The position numbers and the translations under genes are program-made. Below are positions 1 to 6,145 of a stretch of DNA of 9,004 nt, piece after piece. The stretch spans positions 1-9,004 of the forward strand of contig CAKSHV010000041.1 of assembly GCA_934457515.1 (NCBI GenBank), given 5' to 3'. Each line of letters opens with the position of its first letter. Within the stretch, counting starts at the first letter, position 1. Under the pieces are notes generated by a model, which had not been told where the DNA came from, did no database searches, and saw only the letters and a program-made list of their open reading frames with translations. The DNA comes from an uncultured Clostridia bacterium (lineage in GTDB: Bacteria > Bacillota > Clostridia > RGIG6154).

Positions 1-243
1 CCGTATACCATAGCGGGATATCCGTTTTTTACGTTTTTAACGGTGCTGACCGACAAATATTTCATGCCCGCAAGCGCGCTGCTTTTGTGCATTTTCACGG
101 GCTATGTGTGGGATAAAAGGCTGCTTATAAATGAAATTACCAACGGACACAAAAAAGCGTTTCGGTTTGAAAAAGCATTTTTGTTTGTTCTGCGCTATGC
201 CGCACCCGTTATTATTTTAATTGTGTTTTTCATGTCGCTGTAA
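1..243 (+). CDS. Sodium-dependent transporter (NSS/SNF family), C-terminal fragment
   Basis: The frame is open from base 1 to a TAA at 241-243, giving the last 80 residues of a membrane protein whose start lies outside the window. The visible part holds a hydrophobic segment (FFTFLTVLTD, then MPASALLLCIFTGYVW), a short basic cytoplasmic stretch (KRLLINEITNGHKKAFRFEK) and a final hydrophobic helix (FVLRYAAPVIILIVFFMSL). This resembles the last two transmembrane helices of bacterial neurotransmitter:sodium symporter homologues, which take up amino acids or related solutes with Na+ across the cytoplasmic membrane. An internal GTG at 43 should not be taken as the start, because the homologous-looking sequence runs upstream of it. 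A terminator follows directly. Membrane protein identity is firm, the NSS assignment is good, and the substrate is unknown. Confidence 0.72.
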   Translation, partial: PYTIAGYPFFTFLTVLTDKYFMPASALLLCIFTGYVWDKRLLINEITNGHKKAFRFEKAFLFVLRYAAPVIILIVFFMSL

Positions 244-248
244 CGCGG

Positions 249-266
249 GGCGATGTGCACATCGCC
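249..266. repeat. Perfect 18-bp palindrome after the transporter gene
   Basis: The sequence GGCGATGTGCACATCGCC is its own reverse complement and starts 5 bases after the transporter stop codon. It could form a GC-rich hairpin in RNA from either strand, but it has no T-run of its own, so it is not a terminator alone. It may stabilise the 3' end of the transporter mRNA together with the terminator 8 bases further on, or bind a dimeric protein. The structure is seen directly; the role is unknown. Confidence 0.6.
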
Positions 267-273
267 GCTATAA

Positions 274-306
274 AAAAAGCATGCCGGCATAGCCGGCATG
301 CTTTTT
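274..306. terminator. Bidirectional rho-independent terminator
   Basis: A 15-bp perfect stem (274-288 with 292-306) encloses a 3-base ATA loop. Its core is GCATGCCGGC/GCCGGCATGC and its outer part is A5/T5. Read on plus it ends in CTTTTTAT; read on minus the GC stem is followed by seven Ts. It therefore suits both the transporter gene ending at 243 and the histidine kinase gene, whose TGA at 308-310 lies just beyond it. Confidence 0.93.
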
Positions 307-307
307 A

Positions 308-1747
308 TCATTTCTTTTCGTAAGGTTCAAACCAGAAAACGGTGCCGTTTTCGTCACTCGAAACGCCGTAGGCAAAGCCATGAATCTCCAAAACCTCGCG
401 AACAATGGAAAGCCCGATGCCCGTGCCTGTCACGCGCCGCTTGCCCGACTTGTCCATGTGATAAAATCTGTCCCAGATATAGGGCAAATCGTCCGCCGAA
501 ATGGGCTCGCCCGAATTGGTTATCGAAAGGCGCGGTTTCGTGCCGCCCGTTAAGCAAATGTCTACCTTTTGCTCGTCTCCGCTGTGGTTAATGGCGTTGT
601 CCACCAAATTATAAATTACCTGCTCCAAGCGGTCCTCGTCGCCCGTTACATACACATTGTCCGCCACGTCAACCGAAATTTTATAGCCCTTGTCCTTAAA
701 ATAGTCATAGCGGTTTGCAATACGCTTAACCGTGTCCGAAAAGCAGATTAAGTCCTGTTTAAAGGGCGTTTTGCCCGCCTGCAGCTGCGACAAATCCAAA
801 ATATCGCGGATTAAAAGGGTCAAACGGTCGGACTCTTCTACAATAATGTCTAACTGCTTGTTTCGCTTTTCGGGATTGTCCCCCGTTAAATCGCGGATGG
901 TTTCCGCATAGCCTTTAATCATGGTCAGCGGTGTGCGCAGCTCGTGCGAAACGTTGGCAATTAAATCTTTTCTTAAATTGTCCACCTTGGAAAGCTCCTG
1001 CGTCATGCAGTTAAAATCGTGAATCAGCATGCCCATCTCGCCGTTTCCCTCTTTTTCGGGAATAAAATACTCCAAATCGCCGCTTGCCACCGCTTTTGCG
1101 CCTTTGGAAAGCGCACGGATGGGGCGGGAAATATATTCGGAAAGCAAAAATGCCGTAACGGCGGCAAGCAGAAAGCCCACAATTAAAATCATGCCGTAAT
1201 TCCGCTTGATGATATCGGTTGTTGCTTTAACGGGCGCAAGAGGCGCACGGGTTAAAATGTAATACTCGCCGTCTGCCGCCTCGATTTTGCTGACCACCAC
1301 AACATAGTTGTTGCGCTGCACATAGCCGTCCTTTTGCTTGCTGTAGTACACATAATCGCCCGAACCTGAGCGGCGGATATCGCTCACCGCCTTGTCCAAT
1401 ATATCCTGATAATTTTCAAACATGGAAGCGTCGAACCGAAAAACGTGCGGATTGATGTTCATAAACATAAACGGCGTCATGACCGCTTTTTTATTGCTGT
1501 CGTAAATTGCCACATACAGCTCGTTTTCCTGTGCCATTTCCCAAATGGAGCGGTATGCGTCCTGCACGTCCTGCTCGTTGAATTTTTCTACCATTTCGGC
1601 TTGAATCTGTTTCACGTCTTCCGCCTTGTAATATTCATACAAGTCCTGCAAAAATGTTACCTGCAAAAGCCAGACAACGAACAAAATAATTAAAACCAAA
1701 AGCAGCATGAAAAAGCAGATTTTAGTTCTGATTTTTTTCATTTTCAT
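308..1747 (-). CDS. Sensor histidine kinase of a two-component system (HAMP, HisKA, HATPase)
   Basis: A 479-residue membrane kinase that would autophosphorylate and pass phosphate to the adjacent regulator. TM1 spans about residues 10-29 and an extracytoplasmic sensor region of about 150 residues follows, without a motif I recognise. TM2 spans about 183-205 and HAMP about 203-252. The H-box NVSHELRTPL carries the phospho-acceptor His268. The ATPase part shows the N-box (LVDNAINHS, Asn384), an F-box (IWDRFYHMD, about 424) and G2 (GTGIGLSIV, about 441). The G1 box reads ITNSGEPI (about 409-416), with Asn where many kinases have Asp; this variant is common in Firmicutes kinases and need not mean inactivity. 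I chose the ATG at 1747 because GGAGG lies 6 bases upstream; an in-frame start at 1771 lacks this and would lengthen the overlap with the regulator. The overlap is 26 bp, which suggests translational coupling. The signal sensed is unknown. Confidence 0.94.
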   Translation of the reverse strand: MKMKKIRTKICFFMLLLVLIILFVVWLLQVTFLQDLYEYYKAEDVKQIQAEMVEKFNEQDVQDAYRSIWEMAQENELYVAIYDSNKKAVMTPFMFMNINPHVFRFDASMFENYQDILDKAVSDIRRSGSGDYVYYSKQKDGYVQRNNYVVVVSKIEAADGEYYILTRAPLAPVKATTDIIKRNYGMILIVGFLLAAVTAFLLSEYISRPIRALSKGAKAVASGDLEYFIPEKEGNGEMGMLIHDFNCMTQELSKVDNLRKDLIANVSHELRTPLTMIKGYAETIRDLTGDNPEKRNKQLDIIVEESDRLTLLIRDILDLSQLQAGKTPFKQDLICFSDTVKRIANRYDYFKDKGYKISVDVADNVYVTGDEDRLEQVIYNLVDNAINHSGDEQKVDICLTGGTKPRLSITNSGEPISADDLPYIWDRFYHMDKSGKRRVTGTGIGLSIVREVLEIHGFAYGVSSDENGTVFWFEPYEKK

Positions 1748-2420
1748 CGTCTTCCTCCAGCTTATAGCCAATGCTCCACACCGTTTTGATTAAATTGCGG
1801 TACGGACCGATGCTGTTTCTCAGCATTTTAATGTGGGTGTCTACCGTTCTGTCCTCGCCGAAGAACTCATAGCCCCAGATTTTCTCCAAAATTTTCTCAC
1901 GTGACAGCACAACGCCCTTGTTTTTTGCCATATACACCAAAATGTCGAACTCTTTGGGCGTTAAATTTGCAGGCACGCCGTCCACCGTCACGCGGCGGCT
2001 GTCTTCATCAATCTCAAGACCTTTGATTTTAATGATTTTGCGCCCCTCTTCATCGGTTTTGCCGCTGCGTTTTAAAATGGCTTTAATGCGCGCAACGATT
2101 TCTTTCGGGCTGAACGGCTTTGTGATGTAGTCGTCTACCCCCATTTCAAAGCCGAACAGCTTGTCATACTCTTCGCCGCGGGCACTGAGCATGATAACCG
2201 GCACCTGTGAAAATTTTCGGATTTCGCGCAGCGCCGTAAATCCGTCCACTTTGGGCATCATAATATCTAAAATAATTAAATCAAACGGTGTTTCCTTTGC
2301 CATGTTCACAGCCTGCACCCCGTCCGATGCCTCGGCATAATCAAAGCCTTCAAAGGCTAAATATTCCTTGATAATGTCGCGGATTCTCTCCTCGTCGTCC
2401 ACAATCAGAATTTTGCTCAT
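1722..2420 (-). CDS. OmpR/PhoB-type response regulator
   Basis: A 232-residue cytoplasmic DNA-binding regulator of usual family length. The N-terminal receiver domain (about 1-120) has the acidic pair Asp8-Asp9, phospho-acceptor Asp52 in LIILDIMMPKVDG, Ser79 at the usual Ser/Thr switch position, and Lys101 in TKPFSPKEI. The C-terminal winged-helix domain (about 130-225) contains LTPKEFDILVYMAKNKG, then SREKILEKIWG and the recognition-helix region DRTVDTHIKMLRNSIG, ending in the typical VWSIGYKLE. The start is the ATG at 2420 (MSKILIVDDEE), preceded by GGGGGAG about 5 bases upstream; an in-frame start at 2501 would add 27 residues across the promoter and is unlikely. It forms a two-gene operon with the kinase, whose start lies within its 3' end. 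The regulon cannot be read from this window. Confidence 0.95.
   Translation of the reverse strand: MSKILIVDDEERIRDIIKEYLAFEGFDYAEASDGVQAVNMAKETPFDLIILDIMMPKVDGFTALREIRKFSQVPVIMLSARGEEYDKLFGFEMGVDDYITKPFSPKEIVARIKAILKRSGKTDEEGRKIIKIKGLEIDEDSRRVTVDGVPANLTPKEFDILVYMAKNKGVVLSREKILEKIWGYEFFGEDRTVDTHIKMLRNSIGPYRNLIKTVWSIGYKLEEDDENEKNQN
1754..1758 (-). promoter_or_regulatory. Ribosome binding site of the histidine kinase gene
   Basis: On the minus strand GGAGG lies 6 bases before the ATG at 1747-1745. It sits inside the last codons of the response regulator gene. It favours this ATG over the in-frame ATG at 1741 (12 bases away) and over the upstream start at 1771. Confidence 0.8.
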
Positions 2421-2447
2421 GATTGCTCCCCCTTTCCTTTGTTTAAA

Positions 2448-2456
2448 AGTATACCA
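2448..2456 (-). promoter_or_regulatory. Extended -10 promoter of the response regulator-kinase operon
   Basis: On the minus strand the sequence TGGTATACT combines the TGn extension with a 5/6 match to TATAAT. Its -10 hexamer ends 27 bases before the regulator ATG. No good -35 hexamer lies about 17 bases upstream, which fits an extended -10 promoter or one that needs an activator. The inverted repeat at 2479-2506 lies about 40-65 bases upstream of the expected start, a typical place for an activator site. Confidence 0.55.
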
Positions 2457-2478
2457 CGCAAGTATGCAAAAATTATGA

Positions 2479-2506
2479 AAATTGTGAAAAACTTTTTTCA
2501 CAATTT
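2479..2506. repeat. AT-rich inverted repeat upstream of the regulator promoter
   Basis: The arms AAATTGTGAAAA and TTTTTCACAATTT pair around a short ACTT-type centre. Position and symmetry suit an operator for the regulator operon, possibly autoregulation. It could instead be a weak terminator for minus-strand transcription arriving from the 4Fe-4S gene, since the minus strand after it is T-rich (TTTTCATAATTTTT). The TTGTGAA...TTCACAA half-sites recall Rex, but the spacing is 8 bases rather than 4. Confidence 0.5.
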
Positions 2507-2542
2507 CAAAGAGAAAGCTCGTTCCACTCGCATTCTCTTTGA
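2506..2542. repeat. Stem-loop with 10-bp arms
   Basis: The arms TCAAAGAGAA (2506-2515) and TTCTCTTTGA (2533-2542) are perfect inverted repeats around a 17-base loop. It directly abuts the inverted repeat ending at 2506 and is followed within 3 bases by the next compound hairpin. There is no T-run next to it, so it is not a simple terminator. Function unknown. Confidence 0.5.
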
Positions 2543-2544
2543 TT

Positions 2545-2601
2545 CAAGGGTTTACGCTCGCGCGGATTTTCGGTATCAAAGATCCGAAAATCCAACCCTT
2601 G
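2545..2601. repeat. Compound hairpin (nested inverted repeats)
   Basis: The outer arms CAAGGGTT (2545-2552) and AACCCTTG (2594-2601) enclose an inner stem GGATTTTCGG (2564-2573) with CCGAAAATCC (2584-2593), extended by ATC/GAT around an AAA loop with one bulged T. An 11-base unpaired stretch (2553-2563) lies on the left side only. The region carries no convincing gene. It resembles a dispersed palindromic intergenic element or a structured RNA more than a terminator. The base pairing is seen directly; the identity is inference. Confidence 0.5.
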
Positions 2602-2650
2602 CAAGAAGCAAAAAAACAGACACGTATCCTGATTTTTGGTGATTTTTAGT

Positions 2651-2671
2651 TTTGAGGGAATTTCCCTCAAA
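2651..2671. repeat. Perfect 10-bp-arm palindrome downstream of the 4Fe-4S gene
   Basis: TTTGAGGGAA and TTCCCTCAAA flank a single T. It lies about 48 bases past the stop codon of the 4Fe-4S gene in that gene's direction, a place where a terminator would be expected. The minus strand after it reads ACTAAAAATC, without a T-run, so intrinsic termination is not convincing. It may be a 3'-end stabilising hairpin or part of an intergenic repeat. Confidence 0.5.
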
Positions 2672-2718
2672 CTCCCTTTTATTAAAAAGTTGCAGTCTGG
2701 ACGTTTTTTACATTCCCT

Positions 2719-3360
2719 CTATTTTTGCGGGCAGTTTGCCATGCATATTCCGCAAACCGAGCCGCGCCCGATGTGCTGATACGCCTTTTTCATATAATCC
2801 GAGCAAACCATGCGGTTTAACAAATCTTTCTCCGGGTGCTCGGGGTCAAAATCAACATTATAAATCGCACCCGACGGACAAACCGCGGCGCACTTGCCGC
2901 AGCCCATGCACCCTTTGGGCGTTTCTTCTTTCGCATTTTCAAAGGGCATGTTTGTAAAAATTGTGCCTAAGCGTACTTTCGGACCGATTCCGTTTGCGAT
3001 AAACAGCGCGTTTCTGCCGATAACGCCCAACCCGGCCCGCGCTGCCGCCTGCTTGTGCGAAAAAAGCCCGCGCATGGACGCGTGCCCGCCGACCGTCTGC
3101 GACGCGGCGATGGGAAGATAGGTATACCCCTCCCGCTCAATCTCCACGCCGATTTGATACACCGCGCGGTCAATTGCCGCATTAATCGTCCGATAATGAT
3201 GAAAATACTCATATGTAGGGCCCTCGGTTATGTTTTCCACCACATAATCCGAAAGCTTAAACACCAAAGATATGGCATATTCAAAGCCCTGAAAGGGCGT
3301 TTTGGAAACGCCCCAGGTATAAAATCCGAGTTGTTTTTGAAGACTTTCAAAATCAAGCAT
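2719..3360 (-). CDS. Protein with two predicted 4Fe-4S clusters, distantly related to epoxyqueuosine reductase (QueG/COG1600)
   Basis: A 213-residue soluble protein with eight cysteines arranged as two ferredoxin-type clusters: C151-x2-C154-x2-C157-x3-C161-P and C186...C203-x2-C206-x3-C210-P. Before them, HKQAAARAGLGVIGRNALFI followed by GPKVRLGTIFTNMP matches the core of the QueG family, where this region lies near the cobalamin. Full QueG has roughly 310-380 residues; this protein stops right after the second cluster and lacks any C-terminal extension. The catalytic Asp expected in a DxxPxxE-type motif before AGLG is not seen; the matching stretch reads AASQTVGGHASM. A redox role is likely, but genuine epoxyqueuosine reduction is doubtful. 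The start has GGAG 8 bases upstream. It lies 21 bp downstream of the phosphodiester glycosidase gene and is probably cotranscribed; TATACT at 3384-3389 on the minus strand is only a weak candidate internal promoter. It has no obvious functional tie to its neighbours. Confidence 0.8.
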   Translation of the reverse strand: MLDFESLQKQLGFYTWGVSKTPFQGFEYAISLVFKLSDYVVENITEGPTYEYFHHYRTINAAIDRAVYQIGVEIEREGYTYLPIAASQTVGGHASMRGLFSHKQAAARAGLGVIGRNALFIANGIGPKVRLGTIFTNMPFENAKEETPKGCMGCGKCAAVCPSGAIYNVDFDPEHPEKDLLNRMVCSDYMKKAYQHIGRGSVCGICMANCPQK

Positions 3361-3381
3361 TATTCTCTCTCCGTTTATTCT

Positions 3382-6018
3382 TTAGTATACATTTTCAAAC
3401 GTCACCGACGGCACGCCGTCCTGCACCGTTACAAGTGCAAACGAGGTGTATTTCCGCTGGTCAAGCAGCACGCTGCCGCTTGTAAATTTTAAGCCCGACA
3501 CCGAAACATAGGTAATTCCGTCTTTTTTCTCCGTTTGGTTTGCCGCACCCGGCACGAACAAAAAGATGTTCTTTTCATTCTCATGCTCGCTTAAAATGCC
3601 CTTTAAAGCCTCGCCCTGACGGTTCGGAAGCGAGTCGGGATTTGCCGGAAGCAGGATAAACACATTTTTGTGCGCCCCCGCCAGGAACGCTTTTAAGCGA
3701 CTCCACTGGCTGCTGTCCGCCCCCGTGATACCTTTTTCGTTTGCCGCAAGAATAACGGCGCCGTTCTCCCCTTTTTCAAAGGTTTGGAATTTTTCCGCCC
3801 CGATTTCTTTATCGGTTTTTGCGCCCAATGCAGCATACAAGTCCGCGCCCTGTGCCGCTAAATTCTTTGCAAGCTCTGCGTCATACAGGCGGGAAAATAA
3901 GGTGTCGCGCGCCGCTTTTTCGCCCGTCACGGTCATCGTAAAAGCGCTGTTTTCCGCTTTTTTCACGGTGGAAACCGACCGATACACGGGAAGAGACTGA
4001 TTTTCCGTCAAAAATTCCGCATTGTCAAACACCAAATAAGAATCGCACGCAACCTTTTTGTCGTTCTGCACCACATACAGGCGGTCAAGCGTTTTCATGC
4101 CGCTTGGAATCGGCGCGGTTAAATACTGCCAGCCCGAAAATTCAAGACTGCCAGATAAGGTCAGGCGCACCGTTTTGCCGTTTCCGTCCGTTCCCTCGGC
4201 GCGAAGCCACTGATACGATTCGGACGGGGCATATACCCAAACGCCGAAATGGGTTGCCGCCTGCGGAACCGCCTTTGCGTTTGAAAAATTCAAATATACC
4301 GCCTGGGTTGCCGCGCCTTTTTTAAAGGAATAGGAAAGCTTGCCGCCAAGATTGCCGCTTACGCTTACCTCATTTGTCATCTGATAGCTTGCCGATGCCG
4401 TGTCCGACGGATAGGCGCTTGCTGTGCCGTTTTGCCCTTCAAACGTATCGGTATTGCCTTCATTAAAATAAACCGCGCCCTCGGCATCGCCGAAACGGTA
4501 GATTTTATATTTGCCGAAATCCTCCTCGGTGCAGTCCGACCGATTTAAAATTGCTTCATATCCGTTTTTATCCCTGCCGTATAGCACAAAATCCTGGTCT
4601 TTATAAACCGACATGGGCTTTGCATACAGGGTTTTCGGTGCGTCCAAAACCTCGAATTCCACGCTGCCCGCCGCGCCGCCGACAGACGCCGAAACGGTTA
4701 TTTTCCCGCTTTTCTCTGCCTTAAACACATTGCCGGAAACCGTGCCGCCGTCAGAACTTAAAACCAAATCGCCCTGCGGAATGTCGCACACATTTCCGTA
4801 TTCATCTAAGGCAGAATCAACTGTAATTGTGCGGGTCGAGCCCAAAAACATCTTTTGGTCATCGGTTTTCAAAACCAAGGTTTTTGCCGTGCCTTTCGGC
4901 GCGTCCGACCGAATCTGAAGCCCCATGGGCACGGGGCGGAGTCCGCCGTCCGACGGTGTGTTTACCACATCAAAACTGCCCGTTTTTGGGTCTTTTAGAA
5001 CCATGGTGGTCGAGCCGCCGCCGTCTAAATTAATGGCAGTGTCCATGCCGAGCGACAGCGCCAAATCCTGCATTTCGCTCATGGTCATTCCCGCCGCGTC
5101 GCCTTTTCTGCCGTCCACCGTCACCAAAAACAGTTTTTTGCGGCTTTTGTCGCACCCCGCAAAGGTTCGCGGATTGGTGCCGCCCACAGTGTGGGTAATT
5201 TTATGCTTCTGCCCGTTCTCAATCAAAAGTGTTCCGCCGCCGCACGCGCTTTTGATTTTGCTGATGTCCACGCTTGTATCAACCGTCAGCGTCACCTTGT
5301 CGCCCACCTGCACATTTTCCCACAAAAATGTGTTGTATTCGGTTAAATGGCGGATAACATAGCCGTTGTCGGGAAGTTCAACCCCGTCCATATTGCGGCG
5401 CATTTCGGTCACAACCCCGTCAATGACCACAACTTCAAGCACGTTGTTGTACGAACCCCCCGTAACGGGTGAAAACGCATTGGTATACACCGCGGGCTCT
5501 TTTAAAGAATCGTATTTGTTCACCGAATGAATCGGAATGGAATTGCCGTTTGCCGCCGTAAAGACCGCCGTGGTGGTCACGTAGTCCATGATTACGTTGT
5601 TATCCGCATCAAACCCGATTGCCGCGCCGTTTATCTCGCTGCTCACATCGGAAAGCACCTTGCCGTCCTCCGCCACAAGCCCGATAACGCTCGCCTTGTC
5701 CCAGGCGTTGCGCGCAAAAAAGTCGGAATTGACGGCGGCTAAGCTGCCCGCGTCTTTCGCTAAAGTTTGCACGTTTGCCGCATAGCCCAGTCCGTTTTTA
5801 TGAGTTAAAATGCCCGCCGAAACGAAGGGCGCCGTAAGGTCTGCCTCCACCACGTGAATTTTCTGCCAACCGGAATGGGTATATTGATTAATATAGGTGT
5901 GTGTAACGCCGTTTGTAAGCGCCTGCACCTCTTTTGTCTGATAGTAAGTTTCCGCCTGCGCCGCTGTGCCCGAACACAAAAGCGCCGCGCTTAGGAAAAT
6001 CGCTGCTGCTCGTTTCAT
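3382..6018 (-). CDS. Secreted multidomain phosphodiester glycosidase (NAGPA domain) protein
   Basis: An 878-residue exported protein. Residues 1-22 are a signal peptide with an AQA|ET cleavage site. Residues about 60-372 form the NAGPA/phosphodiester glycosidase domain, with VNSDFF (about 96-101), NPRTFAGCD (282-290), VTVDGRKGD (299-307) and the hallmark NLDGGGSTT (330-338, Asp332). The family cleaves sugar-1-phosphodiesters, as in the human enzyme that uncovers mannose-6-phosphate. Residues about 378-458 resemble a bacterial Ig-like (Big) domain. Residues about 545-670 look like a jelly-roll carbohydrate-binding module (SYSFKKG, FGVWVYAP, GWQYLTAPIP, YLVFDNAEF). Residues about 690-878 resemble a degenerate metallophosphoesterase-like region (SQWSRLKAFLAG, VFILLPANP) without its metal-binding His/Asp motifs. 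There is no LPxTG, SLH domain or C-terminal membrane helix, so it is released or held by carbohydrate. AAGGA lies about 9 bases before the ATG. It is divergent from the GT-CsaB gene, suggesting action on a wall glycopolymer; this is inference. Confidence 0.88.
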   Translation of the reverse strand: MKRAAAIFLSAALLCSGTAAQAETYYQTKEVQALTNGVTHTYINQYTHSGWQKIHVVEADLTAPFVSAGILTHKNGLGYAANVQTLAKDAGSLAAVNSDFFARNAWDKASVIGLVAEDGKVLSDVSSEINGAAIGFDADNNVIMDYVTTTAVFTAANGNSIPIHSVNKYDSLKEPAVYTNAFSPVTGGSYNNVLEVVVIDGVVTEMRRNMDGVELPDNGYVIRHLTEYNTFLWENVQVGDKVTLTVDTSVDISKIKSACGGGTLLIENGQKHKITHTVGGTNPRTFAGCDKSRKKLFLVTVDGRKGDAAGMTMSEMQDLALSLGMDTAINLDGGGSTTMVLKDPKTGSFDVVNTPSDGGLRPVPMGLQIRSDAPKGTAKTLVLKTDDQKMFLGSTRTITVDSALDEYGNVCDIPQGDLVLSSDGGTVSGNVFKAEKSGKITVSASVGGAAGSVEFEVLDAPKTLYAKPMSVYKDQDFVLYGRDKNGYEAILNRSDCTEEDFGKYKIYRFGDAEGAVYFNEGNTDTFEGQNGTASAYPSDTASASYQMTNEVSVSGNLGGKLSYSFKKGAATQAVYLNFSNAKAVPQAATHFGVWVYAPSESYQWLRAEGTDGNGKTVRLTLSGSLEFSGWQYLTAPIPSGMKTLDRLYVVQNDKKVACDSYLVFDNAEFLTENQSLPVYRSVSTVKKAENSAFTMTVTGEKAARDTLFSRLYDAELAKNLAAQGADLYAALGAKTDKEIGAEKFQTFEKGENGAVILAANEKGITGADSSQWSRLKAFLAGAHKNVFILLPANPDSLPNRQGEALKGILSEHENEKNIFLFVPGAANQTEKKDGITYVSVSGLKFTSGSVLLDQRKYTSFALVTVQDGVPSVTFENVY

Positions 6019-6042
6019 GTTTTTTCATCCTTTCTTTATACA

Positions 6043-6071
6043 ATTATACATGAAACAAACCAAAAAGTAAA
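6043..6071 (-). promoter_or_regulatory. Sigma-A promoter of the phosphodiester glycosidase gene
   Basis: On the minus strand TTTACT (6071-6066, 4/6 to the -35 consensus) and a perfect TATAAT (6048-6043) are separated by 17 bases. The -10 hexamer ends 24 bases before the ATG at 6018. It probably also serves the downstream 4Fe-4S gene. Confidence 0.75.
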
Positions 6072-6082
6072 TATTAAATATT
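6070..6082. repeat. AT-rich palindrome between divergent promoters
   Basis: AATATT-A-AATATT is both a direct and an inverted repeat. It touches the -35 hexamers of both divergent promoters (6066-6071 and 6081-6086). The place is right for an operator acting on both genes, but AT-rich sequence gives such symmetry easily, so the call is tentative. Confidence 0.35.
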
Positions 6083-6109
6083 GTAAACGGTGCTAAAATG
6101 TGTTAAAAT
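6081..6109 (+). promoter_or_regulatory. Sigma-A promoter of the GT-CsaB and ruvX genes
   Basis: TTGTAA (6081-6086, 4/6 to consensus) and TAAAAT (6104-6109, 5/6) are separated by 17 bases. The -10 hexamer ends 36 bases before the ATG at 6146. A purine-rich AAGGGGAAG ribosome binding site lies at 6128-6136. Confidence 0.65.
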
Positions 6110-6145
6110 AGAGAAAACAGGTCAAAAAAGGGGAAGAAAACGCAC

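Noticed and set aside
1722..1771. Longer histidine kinase start at 1771
   Set aside because: The start at 1747 has GGAGG at ideal spacing and begins with the basic MKMKK typical before the first membrane helix; the extra eight residues only extend the overlap.
2421..2501. Longer response regulator start at 2501
   Set aside because: The extension covers the predicted promoter and ribosome binding site, and receiver domains normally begin with the MSKILIVDDE strand.
2479..2506. Rex operator
   Set aside because: The half-sites match, but the 8-base spacing differs from the 4-base spacing of known Rex sites, so a firm call is not justified.
2439..2642. Plus-strand open frame of 67 codons across the palindrome-rich gap
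   Set aside because: Its composition follows the inverted repeats, it runs over the regulator promoter on the other strand, and no ribosome binding site precedes it.
3055..3492. Plus-strand open frame of 145 codons opposite the 4Fe-4S gene
   Set aside because: It is antisense to a gene with eight ordered cysteines and to the end of the NAGPA gene; no recognisable domain.
4925..5362. Plus-strand open frame of 145 codons opposite the NAGPA gene
   Set aside because: It lies antisense to a clearly coding region with a signal peptide and conserved motifs; its protein is Ser/Pro-rich and low in motifs, as expected of a shadow frame.
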